Shown here piece by piece: positions 1-8,306 of a stretch of 26,355 nucleotides of DNA (position 1 is the first letter of the stretch; each line of letters opens with the position of its first letter). The position numbers and the translations under genes are program-made. The stretch spans positions 1 to 26,355 of the forward strand of contig JALLBK010000566.1 in NCBI GenBank assembly GCA_036940085.1, given 5' to 3'. This DNA is from Discostella pseudostelligera (Eukaryota; Bacillariophyta; Thalassiosirophyceae; Thalassiosirales; Thalassiosiraceae). The notes under the pieces are model-generated. The model saw nothing but the letters and a program-made list of their open reading frames with translations, ran no database searches and had not been told where the DNA came from.

Positions 1-213
1 TGGGGCGCCATGGATTATGTTGATATCAATGCATTGATGGCAGAATGTGACGCCAGAGTCACTGTTCAATACCCCCCCCCTCCCTCTTGTTGCTGTACCA
101 TCATTCCTCTCATCAGCTTGCACTTGCATCCCTCACTCTGCTCCTCACCTGACACCAATGCTTCTTGTAACAACATCTCCCCGCAGTCTCAGCTTGGTCT
201 TTCTGCTGTCTAC

Positions 214-246
214 ATTCCACTTTCCACTTTCCACTTTCCACTTTCT
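214..246. repeat. Heptamer tandem array (TTCCACT)n
   Basis: About four and a half perfect copies of the seven-base unit TTCCACT lie in a pyrimidine-rich stretch. It is one of three different seven-base arrays in the first 2 kb. Confidence 0.9.
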
Positions 247-1082
247 GTTTGACTCCGTTGACTCCTTGAGCTTCCCATAACTGTTCTCGCAGGGCCACTT
301 GCATCACACTCTGCTTGTATCTTCTCACCTTCTTGTTGTCAGTCTTGCAGCTTGTGACCCCATGACCATGACAATCATCAGCCCAAATCCCTCCTTTGTC
401 TCATGTCTCATCTCACTCCATCCACACAGTCAGCTTGCACTTGCATCATCACTCCTCATCTTGAGTATTGAATTCTTGTAACTCACACCTCATCACACTA
501 TGATCAGGCCGGCTTGGCTTGCATCTTCTCTTCTTGTTCTTGTTCCTCCTCAGTTTGCATCACCAGCACCCCCCTCTTGTTGCATCACCACCCTTCTTCC
601 TCTTTTCTCCTTGTGTCTTGTGTCCTTCCTTCTCAGTTTGTTGCACACCATGCATCCTCTCTCACCAAGGTCGTTGGCCATTGTTTTACTCCACCACCAG
701 CCTCTGACGAGCAAATCCGGCATCTGGTGAAATTCATTGTTAAAGCAGCTTCTCCAAATGGGGTATTTGGCTATTATTTAGTGAGACTATCCCACTGGTA
801 TCTGGGGCTGCTAATGCTAACCCCTGCATACAGCCACCAGACAGTCCTCAACAGTCAATTCATGGTTGTTTTTGAATTGGTACACCAGTGGTGCACCACC
901 CCACACTCTACTATTTAATTGGAAGCCAATGAGCATGTTGTTTTTGTGCTGGACTTTGATTGATATGAATTCAATGAGACTGAGCACCTACTTGTTTGTA
1001 ATAGTGTAGTAGGACTATGATCAACTACTGCTACTACTATCTGATGGGGCTTGTTACAGCTGCCCGTATGGCCACCAGGGTG

Positions 1083-1120
1083 TAGTCAGTCAGTCAGACA
1101 GTCAGGCAGGCAGGCAGGCA
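1083..1120. repeat. Compound tetranucleotide microsatellite
   Basis: A run of AGTC units changes into a run of AGGC units (GTCAGTCAGTCAGACAGTC followed by several CAGG units). It is an ordinary compound microsatellite that probably arose by slippage plus a spreading point change. Confidence 0.9.
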
Positions 1121-1807
1121 ATCAACAGTCAATTCTTGGACTTTTTTCATTCTTCTTGTTGTTGCATCATTGCAAATCTGAAGAAGAAGTCTAGTCATGC
1201 ATGCTTGGCTTGTCCAAAGAAGCTCAACCTGACAGATCTTAGTACTAGATCTTGTGACAAGTACTATGTTGCAGGTGTGTGGTGAATCTCATCATACCAG
1301 TACTGCTGCAATACTAACTTCATCACATGCTTCTACATCTGCAGTATTACTAGAGGATGAAATGTATCCTAGGATCTCCCAGAAGGAGTGCTTAGATACA
1401 GCATAGATCATACAGCTAGTAACAGGCCATGTGCTGCTGCTTGTGGGATGATGATGCTGCCAATAGCAGTCGGCTGGTGAATGGCACAACTGGCATCATC
1501 AACTTCCAGTTGTAGTTGGATTTGGATGTTGGATAGGTAATTCCAACTGGCACCTGACACCACAATTTTCCTCCAAGAAAATGCTTCAAAGAAGTCATGT
1601 CAGCATCTAGCATTATCCATTGTCACTTGTAAGTTTGCACTAGGTACACATCACTCATCTCCACTTGCCAATTTGCTTCTTGCTGCATCTCTTGTCAGTC
1701 GTTAGTGGCATCCTCAGCAGTGTTTAGTGCATCTCCAGCCACCCCACTCCAATCACTCCTGCTGAGCTTAACTTCTTGCCTCATATCATTGCCATCACAT
1801 ACACCAC

Positions 1808-1860
1808 CACCCATCACCCATCACCCATCACCCATCACCCATCACCATCACCCATCACCA
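1808..1860. repeat. Heptamer tandem array (ATCACCC)n
   Basis: Roughly seven copies of ATCACCC, with one shortened copy (ATCACC) inside the array. It is followed almost directly by a second seven-base array with a related sequence. Confidence 0.9.
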
Positions 1861-1870
1861 CACCAGCACA

Positions 1871-1929
1871 GCACCACACACCACACACCACACACCACAC
1901 ACCACACACCACACACCACACACCACACA
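1871..1929. repeat. Heptamer tandem array (ACCACAC)n
   Basis: About eight near-perfect copies of ACCACAC directly follow the ATCACCC array. The two units have the same length and differ at two positions, so one array may have evolved from the other. Confidence 0.9.
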
Positions 1930-2139
1930 ACATCTACCTGCAGCCATCAGCCAGCAGCACATTATCCTTGGGGCATCATGCACAGCTTGCATGGTGGTCA
2001 AACCTCTTCATCAGCTTATCATTTATTGCATTTGATTCTTGATTCAGATTTCATATCATTGAACTGAAGGCTGCAGCAGTAAGCTTAAGAAGATCCCACA
2101 GCACAAAACTCATCCTCCTCCTTGCTCCTTCTGCACCTG

Positions 2140-2250
2140 TGCTGCTCCTGCTCCTCACTTTGCTCCTCACTCTTCTCCCCAGGATAGGAGCAGGAGCAGC
2201 ATGAGCAGGAGCATGAGCATGAGCAGGAGCAAGAGCAGGAGCAGGAGCAT
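2140..2250. repeat. GGAGCA repeat with inverted arms
   Basis: The 16 bases at 2140-2155 are the exact reverse complement of those at 2186-2201, with about 30 bases between, so the strand could fold into a long hairpin. The right arm continues as degenerate GAGCAG/GAGCAT hexamers to about 2250. The sequence is low in complexity, so the inverted match may be only a CTCCTG tract facing an AGGAGC tract. Confidence 0.75.
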
Positions 2251-2644
2251 TTGATACCTTGCATTGTTGTACTCCTTGCCACACCAACAAACATACCAAC
2301 CCAGAACTCCATCCTGCTCTTCCTCTTGCTGTGTCATTTTCATTGCCTACTAGTAATTGACAATTTCAGTGGGCCCAATCCCCACCAACTTGATGCAAGA
2401 CTCAGCACCTTCTTTCTTGAGAGCGATCTTAGTAGTAGACAAACCGCAGATTTGTTGCCCTTGGGGGCCCACAAGGAGATGTATTATACAATTTCTGTTA
2501 TCTCTCTCTTGATGCACCTTCTTGTTAAATGCATCATGAATCAATCACCCCCTCCTCCACCTCCTCTTCAAAAGTCACCATCTCCTCCTCTCACATCCTC
2601 CCCAACACCAACAGCCTGCTCCTTTTCCACCACTACCAGGTATC

Positions 2645-2875
2645 ATACTAAGGAGCACCACCAGGACAAACAAACATAGTAGCAGTCATACGAGGAGGAG
2701 GACAACAAGAAGAAGAAAAAAAAGGGTCATCATGCATCATTACTCACGCACCAGGAGCCACCAGGAGCACCACCACCAGGACAAACAAGCATAGTAGTAG
2801 TAGCAGTAGCAGTCATTTGAGGAGGAGAACAAGAAGAAGGGTGATGAACATACCATATGGCATCATGTTCCCACT
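2645..2875. repeat. Diverged ~100-bp direct repeat
   Basis: Two copies, about 2645-2735 and 2767-2875, share in the same order an ACCACCAGGACAAACAA block, a CATAGTAG block, AGCAGTCAT, a GAGGAGGA block, AACAAGAAGAAG, and a final GCATCAT. They differ by small insertions, mainly extra AGT/AGC triplets in the second copy. They look like an old tandem duplication. Confidence 0.75.
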
Positions 2876-2988
2876 ACGATACGTCCAAAATCAGAGAGAG
2901 TCAACATGAAAGCCAGCAGATGCAAGTGATAAATCTTTCACAAGAGTTTAAGGCAACCATAGGTGAAACACTCACAAAAAGAAAAGAG

Positions 2989-3060
2989 GGTCCACTCCGG
3001 GAATTGAACCCGGGACCTCTTCCACCCTAAGGAAGAATCATACCCCTAGACCAAGTGGAC
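2989..3060 (-). tRNA. tRNA-Pro (anticodon AGG)
   Basis: Read on the minus strand, this folds into a complete cloverleaf. The acceptor stem GTCCACT pairs perfectly with AGTGGAC. The anticodon arm is CTTCC-TTAGGGT-GGAAG with anticodon AGG, and the T arm is CCGGG-TTCAATT-CCCGG. The discriminator base is C and no CCA is encoded, as expected for a nuclear gene. The internal promoter is present: an A box (TGGTCTAGGGG) and a B box (GGTTCAATTCC). Just downstream on the minus strand are T-runs (TTTT and TTTTT, about 2974-2986) suited to ending RNA polymerase III transcription. There is no intron. The AGG anticodon would read proline CCN codons, with A34 presumably changed to inosine. Confidence 0.95.
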
Positions 3061-3359
3061 ATCACACCTGTTGGGGACGCTGCACAATTAATGTACCTTG
3101 TGTAAATACTCTGTTTAGCTGCCAGCTGGAAGTACCAGCTGGAAGCGAGGTGGTAGTTACCGCTTACTTGAGTCTGTCCGTCGTTCATGTGTGTGGGGTT
3201 CTACAGAGGATCAAGTACGCAAATAGTGCACCTCCCCACCTCGTGAGTTCCTCTCCATCATCATTCCCCTTTCTATCGCATCGCCGCCCTCGCGCCGCCT
3301 CATCAACTCAACCATAATCTGCCCTCGCGCCCCGGCACGCCACTCGCATCTCTTTCACC
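3061..3359. promoter_or_regulatory. RPL9 upstream region
   Basis: The gap between the tRNA gene and the RPL9 start. An 11-base direct repeat, CCAGCTGGAAG, occurs at 3122-3132 and 3135-3145, each copy holding the palindrome CAGCTG. The last 100 bases are C-rich and pyrimidine-rich, including two copies of GCCCTCGCGCC, which suits the 5' leader of a ribosomal protein gene. No TATA box is obvious. Confidence 0.35.
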
Positions 3360-4030
3360 ATGAAGACTGTCCTCGCATCCCGTACTATTGAAATTCCCGA
3401 AGGCGGTAAGTTGCTTGACAATTGGCCCATGTTATCAACGCTATCTTTTGATTTTAGGCGCAGAGAAGATGTCCTCATCATCCTACTTCATTCTCCTGCC
3501 TGTCCATGACCATAGTTGAGGTTGAAATCAACGCCCGCGTCGTCACAGTAAAGGGACCTCGCGGTTCCCTTACCCGTGACTTCAAGAACATCAATATGGA
3601 TCTCCGCAGAGTCGGAACCAAGGGAATCCGCGTTGACTTGTGGTTCGCTACCCGCAAGCAACTCGCCTGCGTCCGCACCGTGTGCTCACACATCGATAAC
3701 ATGATGGTGGGTGTAACCCGCGGCTTCTTGTACAAAATGCGCTTCGTATATTCCCACTTTCCCATCAACGTTACACTTGCCGGGGATGTTGTCGAAATTC
3801 GTAATTTCTTGGGAGAGAAGAGGGTGCGTAAGGTGAAACTTCTCGAGGGCGTCTCATACATTCGATCTGCTGATGTTAAGGATGAGATTCAACTTTTGGG
3901 AAATGACATTGCCAACGTGAGTCTCACCGCTGCTCAGATCCAACAGAGTACCAATGTTCGCAATAAGGATTTACGTAAGTTCCTTGATGGAATCTACGTC
4001 TCAGAGAAGGGCGCCATGCCAGCCGAGTAA
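3360..4030 (+). CDS. RPL9: 60S ribosomal protein L9 (uL6 family)
   Basis: Encodes cytosolic large-subunit ribosomal protein uL6/RPL9, which sits near the base of the P stalk and contacts 25S rRNA. There are two exons: 3360-3405 and 3516-4030, with a 110-base intron (GTAAGT to CATAG). The joined protein is about 186 aa, close to the usual ~190. It starts [15 protein letters not shown] and continues [17 protein letters not shown] across the junction, as in other eukaryotic L9 proteins. Further family hallmarks are [26 protein letters not shown] and the ending [13 protein letters not shown]. The intron also holds an earlier acceptor (TTTTGATTTTAG ending at 3457). Using it would add 58 bases and hit a stop at 3517-3519, so the later acceptor gives the functional protein. 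The C-rich leader fits a highly expressed translation gene. Confidence 0.96.
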
Positions 4031-4351
4031 ATCATTGCATAAACTCATAAAGGCTTGTAGAATTTAGTATGTTACCTTTATCATCATGGCATCTACTAGT
4101 ACATACTAAACTACACAAGATAGTCCTACAAAAGTCTCTGCAGTACTTGCTGATTCAACTTGTTTTTGTCAGGACATAAAATTGCTTGATCTGACACAAC
4201 GTACATCTGGGAGTATTGGTTTGATTGGCATTCTCATTCCTCATACATGCACACGCTTGTCAAGCGACAAATCCTGACTCAATCGTACACATGGGTGAAG
4301 TGAACAATTACCTAACCACATCGGCGCTATGATATAGCTTACACGGAAATG
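4031..4351. other. Convergent 3' intergenic region
   Basis: Lies between the ends of RPL9 (+) and the small membrane protein gene (-). It is AT-richer than the flanking exons and presumably holds both 3' untranslated regions. I see no further gene. Confidence 0.4.
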
Positions 4352-4744
4352 CTACCTTGACTTGTCATTCTGTTTTGCACGGAGACCGGAGCCACTGCTT
4401 TCCGTAACCGGTACCCCAAACATGAATCGCATGTGCATGATCAGAAATGCTAATAGAATCAAAACAATCATAGCAGTAATCACCCTCCCTAAACTGCAAC
4501 ACTTTCTCTTGACTTCATTGCATTTGCTACCGACATCTCCAATAGAGTCTTCTCGTCCTGATGAGCTAGCACTCGGCGGTCGTCGCAGGGTCCCACCTCC
4601 ACCATTACCAACACCTCCACCGCGTAGTTTCCCCCGTCGAAGATCCCCTTGCTCCAATTTTGGTGGGCGCCTTGAAAGCAACGAGTTCATCGTTGCCGTC
4701 GTCGGAATGCTGGTAGTTTGTGGACGATGTCGGCAGATATGCAC
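4352..4744 (-). CDS. Hypothetical single-pass membrane protein
   Basis: An intronless frame of 130 aa, or 112 aa if it starts at Met19 (position 4690). I do not recognise the family. The N-terminal part is basic and glycine-rich (RRGKLRGGGVGNGGGG at about 36-51). Next comes an acidic and serine stretch, a KRKCC cluster at 79-83, and one strong hydrophobic helix at about 88-109 (VITAMIVLILLAFLIMHM). A short polar tail of about 20 residues ends the protein. Positive charges before the helix suggest a type II orientation with the N terminus in the cytosol. The tail is too short for a Golgi glycosyltransferase, although the layout resembles the start of one; a missed downstream exon cannot be excluded. 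It shares an upstream region with the divergent VIPP1 gene. Confidence 0.5.
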   Translation of the reverse strand: MHICRHRPQTTSIPTTATMNSLLSRRPPKLEQGDLRRGKLRGGGVGNGGGGTLRRPPSASSSGREDSIGDVGSKCNEVKRKCCSLGRVITAMIVLILLAFLIMHMRFMFGVPVTESSGSGLRAKQNDKSR

Positions 4745-5232
4745 TCAATACGACCGCGCGCCGTCGATCACTATTTTCTCTCCACCTACACTATCACAAA
4801 CGAATCACCCTCATGACGGTTGTTTACGATTAATTCGCACAGAGAAAGAGGTGCACCGATAACTCTTCGAGCCATTGATTGCCACCACCGCACCACGGTG
4901 CCGCCGCCGATATTTTAAGCAATTGAGGAGCGCGATTCCAATACCCAATAATAGACATCGTACCAGATGCGATGATGCAGGATGATGCTGATGCTGATGC
5001 GATTGTGGAAAGGAAAAATGGCGGGAAATAAGATCGTACTAGCTCCCTCGTAGAGTCCACAGAGATCTTTTTCTCCCGAATTTCAAGAGACGTGGTTGCT
5101 CGGCGCGCGCCAACTCCAACACCATGGACCATGAAACACTTCTTCCGAAGGCTGGTACATAGTACGGACCACGGACATCAAAGAAGAACCAAGCGCATAT
5201 ATTATCAATCAACACACCACCATTCGACAATC
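4745..5232. promoter_or_regulatory. Divergent promoter with E2F-like site
   Basis: A 488-base gap between the small membrane protein gene (-) and VIPP1 (+). It holds TGGCGGGAAA at 5019-5028, a perfect match in reverse to the E2F core TTTCCCGCCA, about 205 bases upstream of the VIPP1 start codon. A GATGC/GATGCT-rich run is at about 4968-5001. The stretch just before the start codon is AT- and CA-rich (AACACACCACCATTCGACAATC), fitting a 5' leader. Confidence 0.4.
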
Positions 5233-6264
5233 ATGAATTTCCGCACTGCTCTCTTCCTGGTTGCCTCACTGGTGTCCGCGCATGCCTTTTCGACGTCATC
5301 CTCTTTCACCTGTCGGTCAGCGCTTCCGCCATGTCAGTCATCGTCGTCGCCGTCGTCATCATACAGGACAACGGCACTGTCGATGAACTTGTTCGACCGG
5401 TTCCAAAGAGTGGCAAAGGCGAACCTTAATAACGTCCTTAAGAGTTTGGAAGATCCAGAGAAAATTATGACCCAAGCTTTGGAAGATATGCAGGTGAGTT
5501 TATGTGCACAGGATTATTTATATTTATATTGGATTCGCAATGTTTTGATGATTACTAATTCTTTTCTCTTCGTTGAACCTCTCTATTTTATTTCCTAATT
5601 CATCCCTGGATAGACCGATTTAGTCAAAGTTCGTCAATCCTATGCTGAAATTACCGCCACGCAGCGTCGACTACTAAAGCAAAAAGAGCAAGCGGATGCA
5701 CTCGCCAACGATTGGTACAAACGTGCTCAACTTGCCCTCTCGAAGGGAGAAGAAGGACTTGCCAAGGAAGCACTCTCTCGTCGTCAACAACAGATGGAAG
5801 CTGCCGAGGGATTACAAATTCAAATTGATATGCAAGCTCAGGCAGTGGATAAGCTATATGAGGGTATGCAAGCACTTGAGGCAAAGATTCTTGAGGCAAA
5901 GTCAAAAAAGGAACAGATGGTTGCACGAGCGAGGACTGCACAAAGTACTGCAAAGGTGAATGATATGTTGGGGGGAATCACAGGAAAAACATCCATGGAT
6001 GCGTTTAAACGTATGGAGGAGAAGGTGGAGGCATTAGAGGCAGCAGCAGAAGTTAGTGCCGAGATGGGGTCCTACGGTGGGAAGGCTTTACCCGGATCGT
6101 CAGGTAGCTCGGTTGAGGCTCAGTTTGCGTTGCTAGAGGCTAGTTCGAGTGTGGATAGAGAATTGGAAGAGATGAAGAAAATGCTGGGAACCACTAGTTC
6201 TGCAAGTAGCAAGGATGATATGGATGATGAATTGGAGAGATTGAAACGAGAGGCAGGGCTCTAA
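5233..6264 (+). CDS. VIPP1: Plastid VIPP1/IM30 membrane-remodelling protein
   Basis: A PspA/IM30-family (ESCRT-III superfamily) protein that builds rings and rods on membranes and is needed for thylakoid formation and upkeep. Exons are 5233-5493 and 5614-6264, with a 120-base GTGAGT...TAG intron in phase 0; the product is 303 aa. Residues 1-18 are a signal peptide ending AHA|FST, an ASAFAP-like plastid motif, followed by a Ser/Thr-rich transit peptide to about residue 50. The mature part opens MNLFDRFQRVAKANLNNVLK and then SLEDPEKIMTQALEDMQTDL, the diagnostic amphipathic helix 0 and helix 1 of the family. Long charged coiled-coil helices follow. The C-terminal helix DDELERLKREAGL, after a Ser-rich linker, matches the extra helix that distinguishes VIPP1 from bacterial PspA. 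The start was chosen at the signal peptide; an upstream in-frame ATG at 5092 would bury it. Confidence 0.95.
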
Positions 6265-6838
6265 GGAATATCTCCGTCGTCATCGTGCAAGTAAGCAGGC
6301 GTTATCGTACAAATAATCTGACATTGCAATCTTCGATGAATCGGCGTTGGATGGAATACCGTACTGTATTACTCCATTTTAAGGCAAATGGATAGATCCA
6401 TTCTTGTCGGCTGTTTGTTGTTACAATTTAAACGATGCAAATGCTATGCCCTACCGATCGATCGCCCTCTTCAATTCAATTCAGAATGTCGGGTTGGGTC
6501 TATGATTTGCTCCCATCAGCCAAAACGGCTCGTTTCATTGTTGCCCATCCACTGCATCGGCCTGTTGAAGTGGAAGAGATGAAGACGAGTGGAAATCCAC
6601 GTGGCGACCTTTTCTCTCGAGAGTCGATGCTGACGTCGAAAATGCTGACGTCGAGAGGTGCTGACGTATTTCGTATCTTTCGAGTAACGAATTCCATCGT
6701 AGAATGCCCTCCCGCCGTCTGCTTGGCTCTGCCATTTCCATTTTGCTTCTGCATGCAGTCCACCGCACCTCGGAACCATGGCCATGTTCCGTCGGCTGTC
6801 GGCTGCTAGCTGTGGGGGTGGGGACATAATCTGAATCG
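6265..6838. other. Intergenic region upstream of the ferredoxin-domain gene
   Basis: 574 bases between VIPP1 and the ferredoxin-domain gene. Overlapping short frames on both strands look like chance. The clearest signal is the TGACGT cluster listed separately. The last 60 bases before the start codon contain a G-rich run (GTGGGGGTGGGGAC, about 6811-6824). Confidence 0.4.
6628..6668 (+). promoter_or_regulatory. Three TGACGT (CRE-like) boxes
   Basis: TGCTGACGTCGA at about 6629-6640, TGCTGACGTCGA at about 6644-6655 and TGCTGACGTATT at about 6659-6670 form three in-phase copies spaced 15 and 16 bases apart. The first two contain the palindrome TGACGTCG/A. They lie about 170-208 bases upstream of the ATG at 6839. 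TGACGT is the core of the CO2/cAMP-responsive elements described for the Phaeodactylum carbonic anhydrase promoter and is bound by bZIP factors. Function here is inferred from sequence and position only. Confidence 0.45.
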
Positions 6839-8306
6839 ATGAGCAGTGCATCGGCATCGGCTATGTTGGCGGCAGTTGCCATCGTCATCCACCATGCTTC
6901 TGCCTACACAATCGCTCCGCATAGAATAGGTCTCAACACACCTCGTTCAACAGGTGGGCTACAGCGACAGCTACCTCTCTCAAGCTCAAGTCATCGTCGT
7001 CCACGGCCTCTATTTTCAGAACCAGTCGATGATGATATCAATTTCGATCCAAATCGATGGATCAGTTCAGAGGTCCAATCATCATTAGGAGATGCGAGCT
7101 GGGAACAATCACTCTCTCGTAGCGACGATGATTGGAGCTCATTCGCAAGTTCGGACGACGAAACCAAAATTGCTGGCGAAGACTATTCCACAACCGACAT
7201 CGATGGAGGGGAGGACGAATGGTTAGATGCACTTGCTAGTATTGCCGCAGATGAGATTAATTTCATGTCGAAGGAAGCCGATCGAGCGGACAAAGTACGT
7301 CAAATGCAAGAAATGGGTTACTCCTCGGAATCGATCTCGTCGACCCTCGGAGTGGCGATTGACGATGAATTGGAGACAGATGAAAGCAATGAGATTTTTG
7401 AAGCCTTCAAGGTAGAAACAGCGAAAACGGGATTTGGATTGATGGTCGACGAAGATGTTGACTTGGAACTTGTTGAAAGTCACACTAGAGTAGAATGGGA
7501 CGAGGAGACCGATGAGCCAGTAAGAGCGCAACATGTGTATGTAGACGAAGTGACATGCATTGGATGCACCAATTGTGCAATGATAGCGCAATCAACTTTC
7601 TATATGAACAGCGAACATGGAAGAGCAAGAGTATTCCAGCAATGGGGAGGTGAGTTGAGAGTTGCTAAGATAGGAAGCACGTGTTGTTGATCAGTTGCAT
7701 GTGCTCACTCATGCATTTCGTCCATATTCACTCGATATGTATCTTAGATGATGACGAAACCATAGCGATAGCAATTAAAACATGTCCAGTGGACTGCATT
7801 CATTATGTTCCATACGATGAATTGAAGCGGCTTGAGATTGAGCGACGTAATCAAAACATCAACTTCAAGGCACGGCTTGTCAACCAGGGTGAATATAGAT
7901 CTGGTGCTGGTTATCAAGCTAAGTACGGTGGTGGAGCATTGTTCACCGATCAGCAAGTGATTTCTGGCAACATGGGAAGTCGATGCAACAATTGGTGAGT
8001 AACCTATCCTGTCACTTTGTCGTGCGCATTTTGCATTGCAGGTTCCCGTGGAAGGAATTATGAAATCCTGTCCGTGCATTCCTGCCTCCTGTCCAATTCT
8101 CCGGCTGCGACATCCTCATCCTCTCTTCGTCAAAATCACGTTCTCTATCCCTTGTCAGTCCTTCTCGCGGATGCAAAAATTGCCCAATGTTTGGCGTGGG
8201 TTTAAACCCCGAATTCCAAAAGAAAGAGCAGAGACGGAAGGAAAAGCTTGCCAAGGCCGAGATGATAAAGAAAATGGAGAGCCAGAATAAGCGAGCGGAG
8301 TTGTAA
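6839..8306 (+). CDS. Plastid [4Fe-4S] ferredoxin-domain protein with C-terminal CxxC pair
   Basis: Exons are 6839-7649, 7748-7994 and 8159-8306 (introns of 98 and 164 bases), giving 401 aa. Residues 1-22 form a signal peptide ending ASA|YTIAP, so plastid import is likely. Residues 60-230 are acidic and low in complexity. A bacterial-type ferredoxin fold follows: CIGCTNC (C240, C243, C246) and TCPVDC (C283, C287) are the expected cluster ligands. The spacing resembles the ferredoxin domain of plastid DnaJ-ferredoxin proteins (Chlamydomonas CDJ3-5, plant DnaJ C76), but no J domain is present. The C terminus adds CNNCPSRGCKNC (C350, C353, C358, C361), which could bind zinc or iron-sulfur, then a charged helix. 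The third exon was chosen because its frame restores this cysteine motif across the junction; an earlier acceptor at 8041 ends the protein seven residues after the junction. Electron transfer or cofactor assembly in the plastid is inference. Confidence 0.85.

Larger units (their letters stand above)
1..2988. other. Gene-poor, repeat-rich intergenic stretch
   Basis: No convincing gene is visible here. Open frames are short, low in complexity and match no family I recognise. The + strand is strongly pyrimidine-rich over about 60-660 and around 1700-1930. Variants of a CTTGCATC word recur (for example near 124, 306, 439 and 520), giving degenerate CT-rich repeats. The stretch contains the simple repeats listed separately. 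The minus strand at 1292-1613 and 2350-2544 has somewhat less repetitive short frames that could be remnants of something older, but nothing in them can be named. Confidence 0.6.

Noticed and set aside
1808..1860. Possible internal telomere repeat (C-rich ATCACCC units)
   Set aside because: The unit does not match TTAGGG/CCCTAA or TTTAGGG/CCCTAAA, and nothing else suggests a chromosome end.
1808..1929. Possible CRISPR array in the heptamer repeats
   Set aside because: The repeats are contiguous seven-base units without spacers, in a eukaryotic genome.
5092..5232. Upstream ATG in frame with VIPP1
   Set aside because: It would place 47 residues before a clear signal peptide with a plastid motif; the start at 5233 is far better supported.
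6435..6888. Overlapping frames on both strands between VIPP1 and the ferredoxin-domain gene
   Set aside because: Several long frames overlap on opposite strands, none resembles a protein family, and the region holds promoter-like boxes.
7995..8063. Short third exon of the ferredoxin-domain gene from the acceptor at 8041
   Set aside because: It ends after WFPWKEL and leaves the coding-looking stretch 8159-8306 unexplained. The acceptor at 8158 restores the cysteine motif in phase.
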